64,000 bases of DNA. Origin: CAVPHV01 sp963821095. Lineage in GTDB: Bacteria > Actinomycetota > Acidimicrobiia > Spongiisociales > UBA5794. The notes under the pieces are model-generated. The model saw only the letters and a list, made by a program, of their open reading frames with translations, was not told the DNA's origin and ran no database searches. The stretch covers positions 248,001 through 312,000 of the forward strand of contig CAWGCJ010000002.1 of the NCBI GenBank assembly GCA_963821095.1. Direction: 5' to 3'. Positions 45,641-54,935 of this stretch are shown here, piece after piece. The position numbers and the translations under genes were made by a program. Positions within the stretch are counted from its first letter, which is position 1. Every line of letters begins with the position of its first letter.

Positions 45641-48600
45641 TCAGCGGAAGTCGCGGGAGGTGATGCCGGTCACGGGCCAGTGCTCGAAGCGGTGGGCAAC
45701 CAGGTTGGTGACGCCGTCGCGGAACTCGATGATGCCCTCGATGACCACACCGACCGCCTTGCGAGCCACCTCGTAGTTGGCGTCCCAGACCTGGGGCATC
45801 ACCACCACGTTGAGGAGTCCGGTTTCGTCTTCGACGTTGAGGAAGCGCACCCCGCGTGCTGTGCTGGGGCGCTGCCGGTGGGTGATCAAGCCGCCGACCT
45901 TCGCTCGCACCCCGTTGTGACGCTGCGTCAGGGCATCCGCCACCGTCAAACAGCCCGCTGCGTTGAGGCGTTCCCGCAGGAACGACACGGGATGCTGCAC
46001 CGAGATCCCCGTCGACCACAGGTCGGCCTGCATTTCGTCGTAGCGAACCATGGGTGGCAACTCGGGAGCGTGCGTCCCTGGAGCGAGCGGCAGCCGATCC
46101 GGTCCCATCCCTGCCAGCGCCCCGGCGGCCCAGATCCCTTCCCGGCGCCCGATCCCCAACGGAACCAGAGCTCCCCCTGCGGCCAAAGCCTCGAGCGAAT
46201 CGACCGGCAGGCCGGTCCGCTGGGCAAGGTCCTCGGCCGATCCAAAGGGACCGGCCACCATACGCGCCGCCTCGATCCTGGTGATCTCAGCGTCCCCGAG
46301 GTTACGTACGTAGCGCAGCCCGATCCGCAGCGCCGCCGGGGTCCGCATCGGATCGTCGAAGGCGCCACGTCCCCGCCGCCAGCGCATCCCCAAGTACTCG
46401 GCGATGTCGTCTTCCTCCGCTGCGAGCGGCTCGACCGTGCAGTCGAACCACGACTGATTGATGTCCGGTGGCAGCACCACCACCCCGTGGTGTTTGGCGT
46501 CCTGCACCAGCGAGTTCGGCGAGTAGAACCCCATCGGTTGGGCATTGAGCAGCCCCATGAAGAACTCCGTCGGCCAGTGGTACTTGAGCCACGACGACAT
46601 GTACACGATGTAGGCGAACGACACCGAGTGAGACTCCGGAAAGCCAAACGCAGCAAACCCCTGAAGTTTCTCCCAGATCTCCTCAGCGGCGGCGCCGATG
46701 ATTCCGTTGGCCTTCATCCCGGCCACCACATCGTCGCGCAACAATCCCATCGCCTCATCCGAGCGCTTGTGGGTCATAGCTTGCCGCAGACGATCCGACT
46801 GCCCGGCGGTGAACCCGGCGCAGATCCGGGCCAGCTCCATGAGTTGCTCCTGGAAAATGGGCACCCCGAGGGTCTTCTCCAGGATGGGTTCGGTCAACGG
46901 ATGGGGATAGCGGACCGGCTCTTCGCCATTACGGCGTCGAAGGTAGGGATGCACCGAATGGCCCTGGATGGGGCCGGGACGAATCAGCGCCACCTCGACC
47001 GCCAGGTCGTAGAACGTTTTGGGCTTCATCCGCGGCAGCGTCGCCATCTGCGCCCGGGACTCCACCTGGAAGACCCCGACGGTGTCGGCCCGGGTGAGCA
47101 TGTCGTAGATGACCGGTTCCTGCGGGATCGTGGCCAAGTCGATGTCGATGCCGTGGACCTCCCGGATGGCGTCGACCGAAAGATGAAGCCCGTTGAGCGC
47201 CCCGAGGGCAAGCAGATCAAATTTGACGATCCCCATCGCGGCGCAGTCGTCCTTGTCCCATTGCAGTACGGAGCGATCCTCCATCCGACCCCACTCGAGC
47301 GGAACGATCTGCCACAGCGGACGTTTGGCGACCACCATCCCTCCGGAGTGAATCCCCAGGTGGCGGGGGAACCCATCGAGCCGTTGGCAGACGTCGTAGA
47401 TCAGCTCGGAAGTGAGTCCGGCGGGGAGTTCGACCGCGGTGCGAATCGCTTGGGGGTTGCGGGTGTCGAGGTATTTGGTCAGGGCGTTCACCTGCGCCTG
47501 GGTGAGACCGAACGCTTTGCCGACGTCCTGGAGCACCGACTTGGCCCGATAGGTGATGACATTGGACACCATTGCGGCTCGTTCCCGACCGTAGCGGCGG
47601 TAGCAGTACTGGATGACCTCTTCCCGCCGCTCCGCCTCGAAGTCGATGTCGATATCCGGGGGGCGGCCTCGCTCCGATGACAGGAACCGTTCGAAGGGAA
47701 GCTGCAGCCTGATCGGGTCGACCCTGGTGAGCCCGATGCAGCGACACACGGCGGAATCCGCCCCCGACCCTCGGATCTGGCAGTAGATGTCGATCGACCG
47801 GGCGAACTTGACGATGTCCCAGGCGACGAGAAAGAACCCGGCGAATCCGAGGTCTTCGATCACCGTCAGTTCGTGCTCGAGCCGGGCTCGGGCCTTCGGG
47901 TCGATCCCATCGGATCCCAAACCGGGATAGACCTCGCGGGCCCCCTCGATCACGAGGTAGCGGAGGTACTCATCCTCATTGCGGAAGGCTCCCGGCATCG
48001 GGAAGTCCGGCAGTTCAGGAGCAAGCAAGTCAAGGTCGAAGGCCAGCGACGCGCCGAGTTCCCCGGCGCGCGCCACCGCCCCCGGGTAGCGAGCAAACCG
48101 TTCGGCCATCTCGGTCGGCTGACTTGAGAAATCGCTCGTCGGTTGCCGGGCGGAAACCGTCGGCGACGTCGAGGTTGCGCCGGCCCCCGATGGCCGCAAG
48201 GACTTCGGAGAGGTCGGCATCGGAACGAACCGCATAGTGCACGTTGTTCGATGCCACGGTTGGCAAGGCGAGGGCATCGGCGACATCAGCAAGCACGTCA
48301 TTGCGGGGTCCGTCCTCCGGCATGCCGTGATGAGTGAGTTCCACATACAGCCGACCCGGGAACAGCTCGCGCAGCCGGGCAGCTGCTTGCTTGGCCGCCG
48401 CAAAATCGCCGGCGGCAGCGGCACGAGGCACCGCCCCTTGGTGACACCCCGTCAGTGCGACGAGGTTGCCGTCGGTGGCAGCACGGCCGAGGTCTTCGTA
48501 GCCGTAGCGGGGAGCGTCCTTCTTGCCTCGGTATTGGCCAAGGGTCACGAAGCGGCTGATGGCGGCATAACCGGCCGGGTCCGGGGCCAGGAGCACCAGG

Positions 48601-48947
48601 TGGTCGCGGGTGGGCAGGCTGGTGGGTTTCGACCCATGCATGCGGCGGATCCGCCCCCGCCGCGTCGGCGCAGGATCGGGTTTGTCTGCCACAAGCGACG
48701 TGGGCTCCGCCGGGCAATCCTCCTCGGCTTCTCCGGACATCCCGACTTCGGTCCCGTAGACCACCGGCACTCCCAGGACCTTGGCCGCCTGATGCACCTT
48801 GACCGCTCCCCGGAACCCATCATGGTCGGTCACCCCGAGGGCGGCATAGCCAAGCGCGGCCGCCTGCTCGACCAGCGCATGAGGGTGCGACGCCCCATCG
48901 AGGAAGCTGAAATTGGTGTGGCAATGAAGCTCGGCGTAGCGGACCAT
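45641..48947 (-). CDS. dnaE2: Error-prone DNA polymerase III alpha subunit DnaE2, one frame break
   Basis: About 1,101 residues after correction. PHP domain at the start (YAELHCHTNFSFLDGAS), polymerase core with GSGADSAVCRCIGLTRVDP and PDIDIDFEAERREEVIQY, and helix-hairpin-helix and OB domains at the C-terminus (PVTGITSRDFR). DnaE2 is the translesion polymerase of the actinobacterial SOS mutasome. One extra A near 48130 (CTCAAGTC for CTCAGTC) breaks the frame between RFL and SQPTEMAERF. The ATG at 48947 has TATAGT 7 nt upstream and a LexA box beyond it. The usual imuA'/imuB partners are not within the window. Confidence 0.92.
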
Positions 48948-48954
48948 GGTCACC

Positions 48955-48960
48955 ACTATA
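48955..48960 (-). promoter_or_regulatory. -10 element of dnaE2
   Basis: TATAGT, 7 nt before the ATG at 48947 and directly adjacent to the LexA box at 48961-48976. Confidence 0.6.
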
Positions 48961-48976
48961 TCGAACATACGTTCGA
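48961..48976. promoter_or_regulatory. LexA SOS box of dnaE2
   Basis: TCGAACATACGTTCGA matches the mycobacterial/Bacillus-type consensus TCGAAC-N4-GTTCGA at every defined position. It abuts the -10 hexamer, so bound LexA would block RNA polymerase. Confidence 0.92.
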
Positions 48977-49080
48977 TCCGGAGACGAGAGTCATTGCCCC
49001 GGGTTGCCGCCTCACGCTTACCTCGCCTCACGCTTACGCTCGCCACACGATTCCATTCGCCGGACACGCCACTCCTGGCG

Positions 49081-49086
49081 TAGGCT
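49081..49086 (+). promoter_or_regulatory. -10 element of the ACT-domain gene
   Basis: TAGGCT, 6 nt before the ATG at 49093. Confidence 0.5.
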
Positions 49087-49092
49087 GGGGAC

Positions 49093-49476
49093 ATGATCGA
49101 ATTCTCCGTGAATATGGCGAACCGACCGGGCCAGCTGGCAACGCTGGCCCGGGAACTGGGTGCCGCCGGTGTCAACATCGAAACCCTGGCCGCGGTCTCT
49201 TCGGGCCCCGAGTCGTCCGTGAAGCTGGTCGTCAACAACGACGACACCGCCCGGCGGGTTCTCAAGGACGCCGGCCTGCACTTCGAGGAACGGCGCATCG
49301 TTTCCGCAGTGCTCCACGACCAGCCGGGTGCCTTGGCCCAGATGACCGAAGCGCTCGCCGCCACCGGCGTCAACATCGAGGCGATGTATCTCCTCCATGC
49401 GTCTGCGGAGGGCCTGCACTTTGCGGTCGCCGTCGATGACCCCGACAAGGCACGCGACCACCTCGACGGCAGCTAG
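49093..49476 (+). CDS. Tandem ACT domain protein
   Basis: 127 residues forming two ACT modules: the first begins IEFSVNMANRPGQLATLAREL, the second SAVLHDQPGALAQMTEAL, each with the Pro-Gly turn that usually binds an amino acid. No enzymatic domain is attached, so it is probably a small ligand sensor that modulates another protein. Similar short ACT proteins are often stand-alone in actinobacteria. It starts near dnaE2 on the opposite strand. Confidence 0.85.
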   Translation: MIEFSVNMANRPGQLATLARELGAAGVNIETLAAVSSGPESSVKLVVNNDDTARRVLKDAGLHFEERRIVSAVLHDQPGALAQMTEALAATGVNIEAMYLLHASAEGLHFAVAVDDPDKARDHLDGS

Positions 49477-49481
49477 CCGCC

Positions 49482-50498
49482 GTGAACCTCGGATTCGGGT
49501 TGCTCAGCGCCCAGCTCCGACCCGGTGAATCCGACTGGGAGCAGGCCTACGACGAGACGCTCCGCGCCGCGGAGGCAGCCGAACTGCTTGGATTCGACTC
49601 CGTCTGGACCACCGAGCATCACTTCGTCGACGACGGCTACATGCCGTCGCTCCTGGTGACCAGTGCCGCCATCGCGGCGCGAACGACGTCGATCGAGATC
49701 GGAACGGGCGTGGTGCTGGCTCCCCTGCACCATCCGCTGCGACTGGCGGAGGATGCCGCGACTGTCGACCTGATCAGCAGGGGCCGCTTGACCCTGGGCC
49801 TCGGCTTGGGATGGTCCGAGGCCGAGTATGCCGCCTTCGGAGCCGACATGCGGCGGCGGGGCCGGGCCATGGAGGAGATCCTCAGCATCCTGCCCCAAGC
49901 CTGGTCGGGCGACGTGTTCGAGCACTCCGGCACCGAGTACCAATTCCCGGAGCTTGCGGTGCGGCCGACGCCGACCCGCCCGATCCCCGTCCTCATCGGT
50001 GGCGGCGCAGAGCCGGCCATCCGCCGCGCCGCCCGGTTGGCCGACGGCATCTTCTCCAACGCTCCTGCAGCGAAGTTCCTCGAACAAGTCACGTGGGCCC
50101 GCGACGAACTCGAGCAGCGCAACCGCGATCCACAGGACTTTCGTTGGGTGCACTACTCCATCATCTATCCCTGCGACGACCCTGAGGCAGGTTGGGAGGA
50201 GCTACGGGACCACCTCTGGCACCTCACCTGGAAGTATCGCGACATGGTCCCCTCGGCGAACCGGGCCGGGCCGCCTCCGGCGGCACCGGCGCTGACCGCA
50301 GACCAGGCCGACCGGCTCAAGGAGCGTGCCGTCATCATCGGCACCCCCGATCAGATCGTCGAGGAGCTATTGGCGGTGCGGACCCGGTCGGGCGTCGACA
50401 CGCAGTTTGTGGCCCGCTCCTATTTCGCCACGATGGACTACGACCGCCAGTTCGAACTCATGCAGCGCCTCGCAACGGAGATCGCCCCCCACCTCTGA
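49482..50498 (+). CDS. LLM class oxidoreductase, probably flavin- or F420-dependent
   Basis: 338 residues: LGFGLLSAQLRPGE start, WTTEHHFVDDGYMPSLL (the TEHH motif of the bacterial luciferase-like group), GTGVVLAPLHHPLRLAEDAATVDLISRGRLTLGLGLGW and PIPVLIGGG. The HFxDDG pattern is common in F420 or FMN-dependent LLM monooxygenases. It starts GTG 5 nt after the ACT gene. Its last 41 nt overlap the antisense membrane-protein gene. Confidence 0.88.
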   Translation: MNLGFGLLSAQLRPGESDWEQAYDETLRAAEAAELLGFDSVWTTEHHFVDDGYMPSLLVTSAAIAARTTSIEIGTGVVLAPLHHPLRLAEDAATVDLISRGRLTLGLGLGWSEAEYAAFGADMRRRGRAMEEILSILPQAWSGDVFEHSGTEYQFPELAVRPTPTRPIPVLIGGGAEPAIRRAARLADGIFSNAPAAKFLEQVTWARDELEQRNRDPQDFRWVHYSIIYPCDDPEAGWEELRDHLWHLTWKYRDMVPSANRAGPPPAAPALTADQADRLKERAVIIGTPDQIVEELLAVRTRSGVDTQFVARSYFATMDYDRQFELMQRLATEIAPHL

Positions 50499-51960
50499 TC
50501 TCCTCTGCTGCGTTGGGAACCTGGGCTTCGTCGACCCCACTATCGCGAGCGAGTGCTGCGGAAGCCGCCAAGACCACGTAGACAATCACAACAAAGACGG
50601 CGTGAATCATCATCCGGCTCCCGGAGTCGCCCGTCCCCACTCGATACGAACCCTCCCGCAGATAGACGAAGGCCAGAAGGGCGAGGGTGTACCCGAAGAT
50701 CGACATGGTCCACATCGACTGCAATCGAAATCGGATGACCAGCAGCGCCCCAACGATGAATAGGGGTAGCACCCACCAGTACAGCCCCCACAAGCCTGAG
50801 ACGGCCAGGTTCGAACCGGTTGCGGCAAGGGTGTCCTCGAGCGTGCGCGGGTCAAATGCAGCAGCCAACGCGATGTAGGCAGCCAGCCCGGCAAGCATCA
50901 CCCACGGCGCATAGACCGCAACTCGGCGGACCCGAGCAACACTGGCGACCGCTAGCAACACCACGATTCCGGCCGCAACGAAGAGGTTCCCGTACACCGG
51001 ACCAAACACGCCGAGGTCACCGTCCAAGGCGCGGGCTGGGTATGCGATCCCATGCCACAGAAGTATTGCGGCAAGAAACGGCGCAGCCAAGGCCCAACGC
51101 AAAGCAATCGGAATCGCCACCACCGAAACCAAGGGGATCAAGAAGACCGCTCCAGTCAACGCCGCCTCGGGTCGCCACGGCGGCAGGGCCCCGAAAGCGG
51201 CTGCAGCCGGGATCAGCAACACCCAGGCGCCACGCCTGGCGGCTACCCACGTTGCCCCGACGCCGACCATCAGGAATACACCGATGGCCATGTGGCCGTT
51301 GATATAGAAGGCGTGGTAGAGCCATCGATTTGTCGAGATGAGCAACGCCGCGGTTGCGCCGAGCAGCAACCAACGCCATCGCGTCGGCGTCGCCCACACT
51401 GCAAACCCCTCCCATGCGGCCCAAGCAGCCGTCGCCAGACCGGATGCAGCCAGTAGCGCGGTGATCGAGGCCAGATACCCCCGCCCAGTCATCACGCCGC
51501 CGGTATGCAGGAGTGGAGCCCCAAGATGGCGCATCCTCAGGTCCCAGGCATTGACCCCATCGAGGCTGCCCGCGGTCTCCAACGCATCGGCCGTTGCGAG
51601 GTACCTCACCGAGTCGGCGGTGAGCCGGGCCACGTGCACGTTCTGGAGAATGATCGCAGCGATGGTGCAGGCCCCCACGACGACGCCGATGGTTGCCAGC
51701 ATCACTCCGGCGGACGCCCCCGGCCTCCGGCCGCCGACAACAACAACGGCCATCCCTCCGATAGAGGCCACGACGAGTGCGGCCACCGTTGAGAAGCCGA
51801 CATCCACGGTCAGCAGCAGCAGCGAACCCAGCGCATAGGCCGCGACCCCGGTCGGAAACGCCATCGCTCCGATCCCAAAGGGTGAGACCCGACCCCACAG
51901 CGGACTGAGCACGGCAAACCCGATCAGGGCCATCCACACCATCAACGCCATCTCGGTCAT
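50458..51960 (-). CDS. Polytopic membrane protein, unknown function
   Basis: 500 residues with about twelve hydrophobic helices. One larger extracytoplasmic segment near 115-150 (VHVARLTADSVRYLATADAL, then GVNAWDLRMRH) and GYLASITALL resemble the periplasmic loop of GT-C fold glycosyltransferases and other large integral proteins, though no Asp-rich catalytic motif was identified. It ends in a soluble tail that overlaps the LLM gene on the other strand. Translationally coupled with the small anchored protein downstream in reading order (51957, ATGA overlap). Confidence 0.7.
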   Translation of the reverse strand: MTEMALMVWMALIGFAVLSPLWGRVSPFGIGAMAFPTGVAAYALGSLLLLTVDVGFSTVAALVVASIGGMAVVVVGGRRPGASAGVMLATIGVVVGACTIAAIILQNVHVARLTADSVRYLATADALETAGSLDGVNAWDLRMRHLGAPLLHTGGVMTGRGYLASITALLAASGLATAAWAAWEGFAVWATPTRWRWLLLGATAALLISTNRWLYHAFYINGHMAIGVFLMVGVGATWVAARRGAWVLLIPAAAAFGALPPWRPEAALTGAVFLIPLVSVVAIPIALRWALAAPFLAAILLWHGIAYPARALDGDLGVFGPVYGNLFVAAGIVVLLAVASVARVRRVAVYAPWVMLAGLAAYIALAAAFDPRTLEDTLAATGSNLAVSGLWGLYWWVLPLFIVGALLVIRFRLQSMWTMSIFGYTLALLAFVYLREGSYRVGTGDSGSRMMIHAVFVVIVYVVLAASAALARDSGVDEAQVPNAAEEIRGGGRSPLRGAA

Positions 51961-52475
51961 GACGCCGTCCCCATCACTGCGGCATAGAGTGACTCCTCGA
52001 CGATGAAGACGGTGTCGCCAAAGAGCACCACGCGCATCGTGGACATGGCGTCCGAGGTGCCGACCACCACGTAGGGATAGACGTTGCGGCCCGAGATCAC
52101 CATCTCTCCTTCGCCCGAGAACCGCACATCCTGCATGAGGGCCTCGGCCTGCTCCTCGGTCAGTTCAACCGGGTAGTCCTCGACTTCAACGTCGACCTTC
52201 GAGAAGTGAACCAGGGTGTAGCGGTCCAGGATGGGCAGATCCGGGACAATCACCGAACCGCCTCCGACCAAATCTCGCAGCTGCCCGTAGAGGCCAAAGC
52301 GTTTGACGACGTGGGCTTGCTCGCTCACGATCAGGCTGCCAAGACGTCCCGACTCTCGAAACAGCACCGGCTGGGATTCGAGCGGTACCGCTACGCTCCC
52401 GGCGAGGTTGATGAGCGCGGCGACCAGCGATCCAATGACAACAAATCCGGCGAAACGGCGGGCGGGACTCAGCAC
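51957..52475 (-). CDS. Small membrane-anchored protein, unknown function
   Basis: 172 residues: N-terminal transmembrane helix (about 9-30) followed by an extracytoplasmic domain of about 140 residues with alternating beta strands and no cysteines. The GTG start is preceded by GAGGAGGTGA. The stop overlaps the ATG of the polytopic membrane protein, so the pair is probably made together and may form a complex. Confidence 0.7.
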   Translation of the reverse strand: MLSPARRFAGFVVIGSLVAALINLAGSVAVPLESQPVLFRESGRLGSLIVSEQAHVVKRFGLYGQLRDLVGGGSVIVPDLPILDRYTLVHFSKVDVEVEDYPVELTEEQAEALMQDVRFSGEGEMVISGRNVYPYVVVGTSDAMSTMRVVLFGDTVFIVEESLYAAVMGTAS

Positions 52476-52533
52476 TCACCTCCTCATGACAGGCCCCGGA
52501 CGGTAGCGACCCCCGGCCTACACGTCGGCGCAT

Positions 52534-53517
52534 CTACTTCCAGTCGACGGCACTTACCGCCCAGGCGAGCCCCTCAGCGGGATCTTCGATGGCGAGATGG
52601 AAGTTCCACCCTCCGACCCGGTCGCCCGGGTCCCAGGCAAACCACCTGAGTTCTGCCGCCTCCTGCTCGAGGACGGCCGGATCAGGTGGCCAGTCATCCT
52701 CCACCCCGAGCAGAGTACTCACCGTCCACCACGCTGCCGCCCGACCGATCGGCGTCCCCCGACGCCGGCCGTAGGCTCCCCCACCGGCGCCTACCCAGGT
52801 CAGCAACGCCAGTGCTGGTCCGAGGTCGATCTCCGCCAACCTGACCCGGTGCGGCCCGAGCGCTCGAATGGCGTCAACAGCCAGGCCGATCACCGCCCGA
52901 CATTCGGCGCGACCACTCGATTCCTCAGTCCACGGCTTGACCAGATCCAACAGCGCATCACAGGCCATCGGGTCTCCGTCTTCGGCCGGCGCCGCAGCGG
53001 GGAGTTCGACCCACGGCATGTCCGGCAGCTCATACTCGGGGAAGTTGGCTCGGTCGGAGCGATAGTCGGCGATTGGATACGGCGGCTCCCAGCCAAACGG
53101 ATGCAGCGGAATCTCCAGGACGAGGTCGTCAAGCCCCGCATCGGTGATGTGCTCGCCACGAATCGCACGCTCGCCGGCCACCAGCGCTCTCGAACGAGGA
53201 TCACCGATGTGTGCCTCGAGCTCATCCCAGGTGTGGGTCGAAGCGGCCACCTCCCACAAAGGACCAAGCGCGTATCGGCCGGCGCCCTCCCGTACGACCG
53301 CCCCCGCATACGGCCCGGGGGCGTCGAGGGCGATTCGATACTCGGCAAACTGCGCCGCCCCCCACAGTTGCTTGCCACGGTCGGTCGCTTCGAGGCAACG
53401 ATCCCGCACTTCGACCAGGCCATCCCAGTCACGCTCGGCGACGATCCCGTCGATGAAGCGCACCAGCCCGTTCAGATCGCTGCCCTCGACCAGGGCGATG
53501 AGGTGGTCAGAGTCCAT
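52534..53517 (-). CDS. Hypothetical protein, helical N-terminus
   Basis: 327 residues with no recognised family. The N-terminal third is helical and rich in Arg/Glu (LVRFIDGIVAERDWDGLVEVRDRC), the middle has DPRSRALVAGERAIRGE, and the C-terminal part is rich in Trp, Gly and acidic residues with ELRWFAWDPGDRVGGWNFH. No signal peptide or membrane segment. TAACGT lies 9 nt before the ATG. Its own frame is intact. Comparable proteins occur in actinomycetes as uncharacterised ORFs. Confidence 0.65.
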   Translation of the reverse strand: MDSDHLIALVEGSDLNGLVRFIDGIVAERDWDGLVEVRDRCLEATDRGKQLWGAAQFAEYRIALDAPGPYAGAVVREGAGRYALGPLWEVAASTHTWDELEAHIGDPRSRALVAGERAIRGEHITDAGLDDLVLEIPLHPFGWEPPYPIADYRSDRANFPEYELPDMPWVELPAAAPAEDGDPMACDALLDLVKPWTEESSGRAECRAVIGLAVDAIRALGPHRVRLAEIDLGPALALLTWVGAGGGAYGRRRGTPIGRAAAWWTVSTLLGVEDDWPPDPAVLEQEAAELRWFAWDPGDRVGGWNFHLAIEDPAEGLAWAVSAVDWK

Positions 53518-53577
53518 GAACCAACAACGTTACCGCTCGGAGGGCGCAGTCATTTCGGTCAGACACCAACGTCTGAT

Positions 53578-54855
53578 CTACGGATAGGGCCACCCGTTGG
53601 CAACACATCCGCCCAGGCTGATCGTTTGTTGCTGCATCACCGGCGCCAATCGGCCCGCTCCGGGACACGATACGTGGCCGTAGCCGAGATAGTGCCCGAC
53701 CTCGTGGTTGACGAGGTAGCGCCGGTAGGTCTTGAGCGGTGCCGGCCACCACGATGTGGCGCCGGTCCAGCGGTTGACGTTGAGGATCACCTTGCTGCCC
53801 CTCCGACACGAGTAGTAGCCCCCGGTGTTGAGCGGGGCGCACAGCCGGTCGACGGTGGCCGGCGAAGCAAGGATGATGTGCATCGCCCCACCGGAGGCGA
53901 CGCGCCGGAACCCGGTGCGGCCGTTCCCGATCCAACTCCGGGTGTCACCGAGGGTGCGATCGACCTCGGCAGCAAACTGATTGCCGTCGACTCCGATCCC
54001 GGCCTCTACCTCGAGGTCGAAAGAGATGTGCGAGGGAGTTCCGTACGAGGTGCTGCCCTGGCGCGACACCCTGCAGCCCTCGAGATGGTCAACGCCTTTG
54101 CCGCCAAAACAACCGTCCTCCCCCGCTCCACCGGACAGGGTGTCGGCGCCGTTGTGACCGTAGAGGCCGTCGTCGTCGGCGCCTCCGGCGAGAACGTCAT
54201 CGCCCGGACCACCGATCAGGACATCGACGCCGTCATCTCCCTCGACCACGTCTCCGTGGGAGTTGCCGAATATGACGTCGTCACCGGCTCCGCCCGAAAT
54301 GAGGTCTGCGCCGGCGCCCCCGACGATGTGGTCCGCCCCGGCGTCGCCGCAAATGCGATCCGAACCGCCGCGCCCGTCGATGACGTCGTCTCCGCCTCCC
54401 CCGATGATCAAATCGGCCCATGGAGTCCCAACAAGATCGTCGCTGCGCTCAGAGCCGAGAAACGACGGGAGCTTGCCCGACAGCTCTGGAGTCGCCGCCA
54501 GGCATGCTGCGGCTCCGCTGCAATCGTTGAAGTGGGCGGTGTAGAGCTCGCCCTCGTACTCGAAGATCCGAGTCGGTGATCCGCCCAGGCGGGTATCACC
54601 CTCGAACCACACCCAGCCGTGAGGCGCTTCATCCAATCCACACTTGGGATAGCCGCGGATGCGGCGAACCGTGCGCTCTGCGCCGGCGGGATCCCTGGCT
54701 GGTGCCTTCTCGGGAGCCGGTTGCACGACCTCCGATGTCTCACTCGCTAGGGAATCGGACGCGCCAAGGTACGGCGACGGCAACACCACCACGGCGGCAA
54801 TCATGGCCAGCAGGCCGATCCCTGTCTGCAGCTTCCACTTGAAAGCCCCTTGCAT
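53578..54855 (-). CDS. Secreted RTX-repeat protein with C-terminal DUF3152 metalloprotease-like domain
   Basis: 425 residues from ATG 54855. Signal peptide or anchor at 11-30, then a Gly/Asp-rich block (about 130-265) of at least ten nonapeptide RTX repeats such as GGGGDDVID and GGAGDDVIF that form a Ca2+-binding beta roll. The C-terminal 150 residues match DUF3152: NHEVGHYLGYGH gives an HExxHxxGxxH zinc site as in metzincins, followed by CPGAGRLAPVMQQQ with a Met-turn-like VMQQQ. Cysteine pairs suggest disulfides. The combination suggests a calcium-stabilised extracellular protease or glycan-processing enzyme. TACTGT lies 7 nt before the start. Confidence 0.85.
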   Translation of the reverse strand: MQGAFKWKLQTGIGLLAMIAAVVVLPSPYLGASDSLASETSEVVQPAPEKAPARDPAGAERTVRRIRGYPKCGLDEAPHGWVWFEGDTRLGGSPTRIFEYEGELYTAHFNDCSGAAACLAATPELSGKLPSFLGSERSDDLVGTPWADLIIGGGGDDVIDGRGGSDRICGDAGADHIVGGAGADLISGGAGDDVIFGNSHGDVVEGDDGVDVLIGGPGDDVLAGGADDDGLYGHNGADTLSGGAGEDGCFGGKGVDHLEGCRVSRQGSTSYGTPSHISFDLEVEAGIGVDGNQFAAEVDRTLGDTRSWIGNGRTGFRRVASGGAMHIILASPATVDRLCAPLNTGGYYSCRRGSKVILNVNRWTGATSWWPAPLKTYRRYLVNHEVGHYLGYGHVSCPGAGRLAPVMQQQTISLGGCVANGWPYP

Positions 54856-54862
54856 GGGCCGC

Positions 54863-54868
54863 ACAGTA
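54863..54868 (-). promoter_or_regulatory. -10 element of the RTX-DUF3152 gene
   Basis: TACTGT, 7 nt before the ATG at 54855; supports this start over the longer frame. Confidence 0.5.
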
Positions 54869-54935
54869 CACGGCCGGTCCCCAGGCCCGTGACACGGCCC
54901 CATCACGCATCGGGTCGCCTAATCTGCGCTGTTCT

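Noticed and set aside
45593..47680. A 695-residue open frame on the plus strand opposite dnaE2
   Set aside because: It is antisense to well-conserved DnaE2 with all catalytic motifs; long open frames on the opposite strand are common in high-GC genes. No family motif is present.
52597..54579. A 660-residue plus-strand frame opposite the hypothetical and RTX genes
   Set aside because: Composition mirrors the complementary RTX Gly/Asp repeats; no start signal and no recognised domain.
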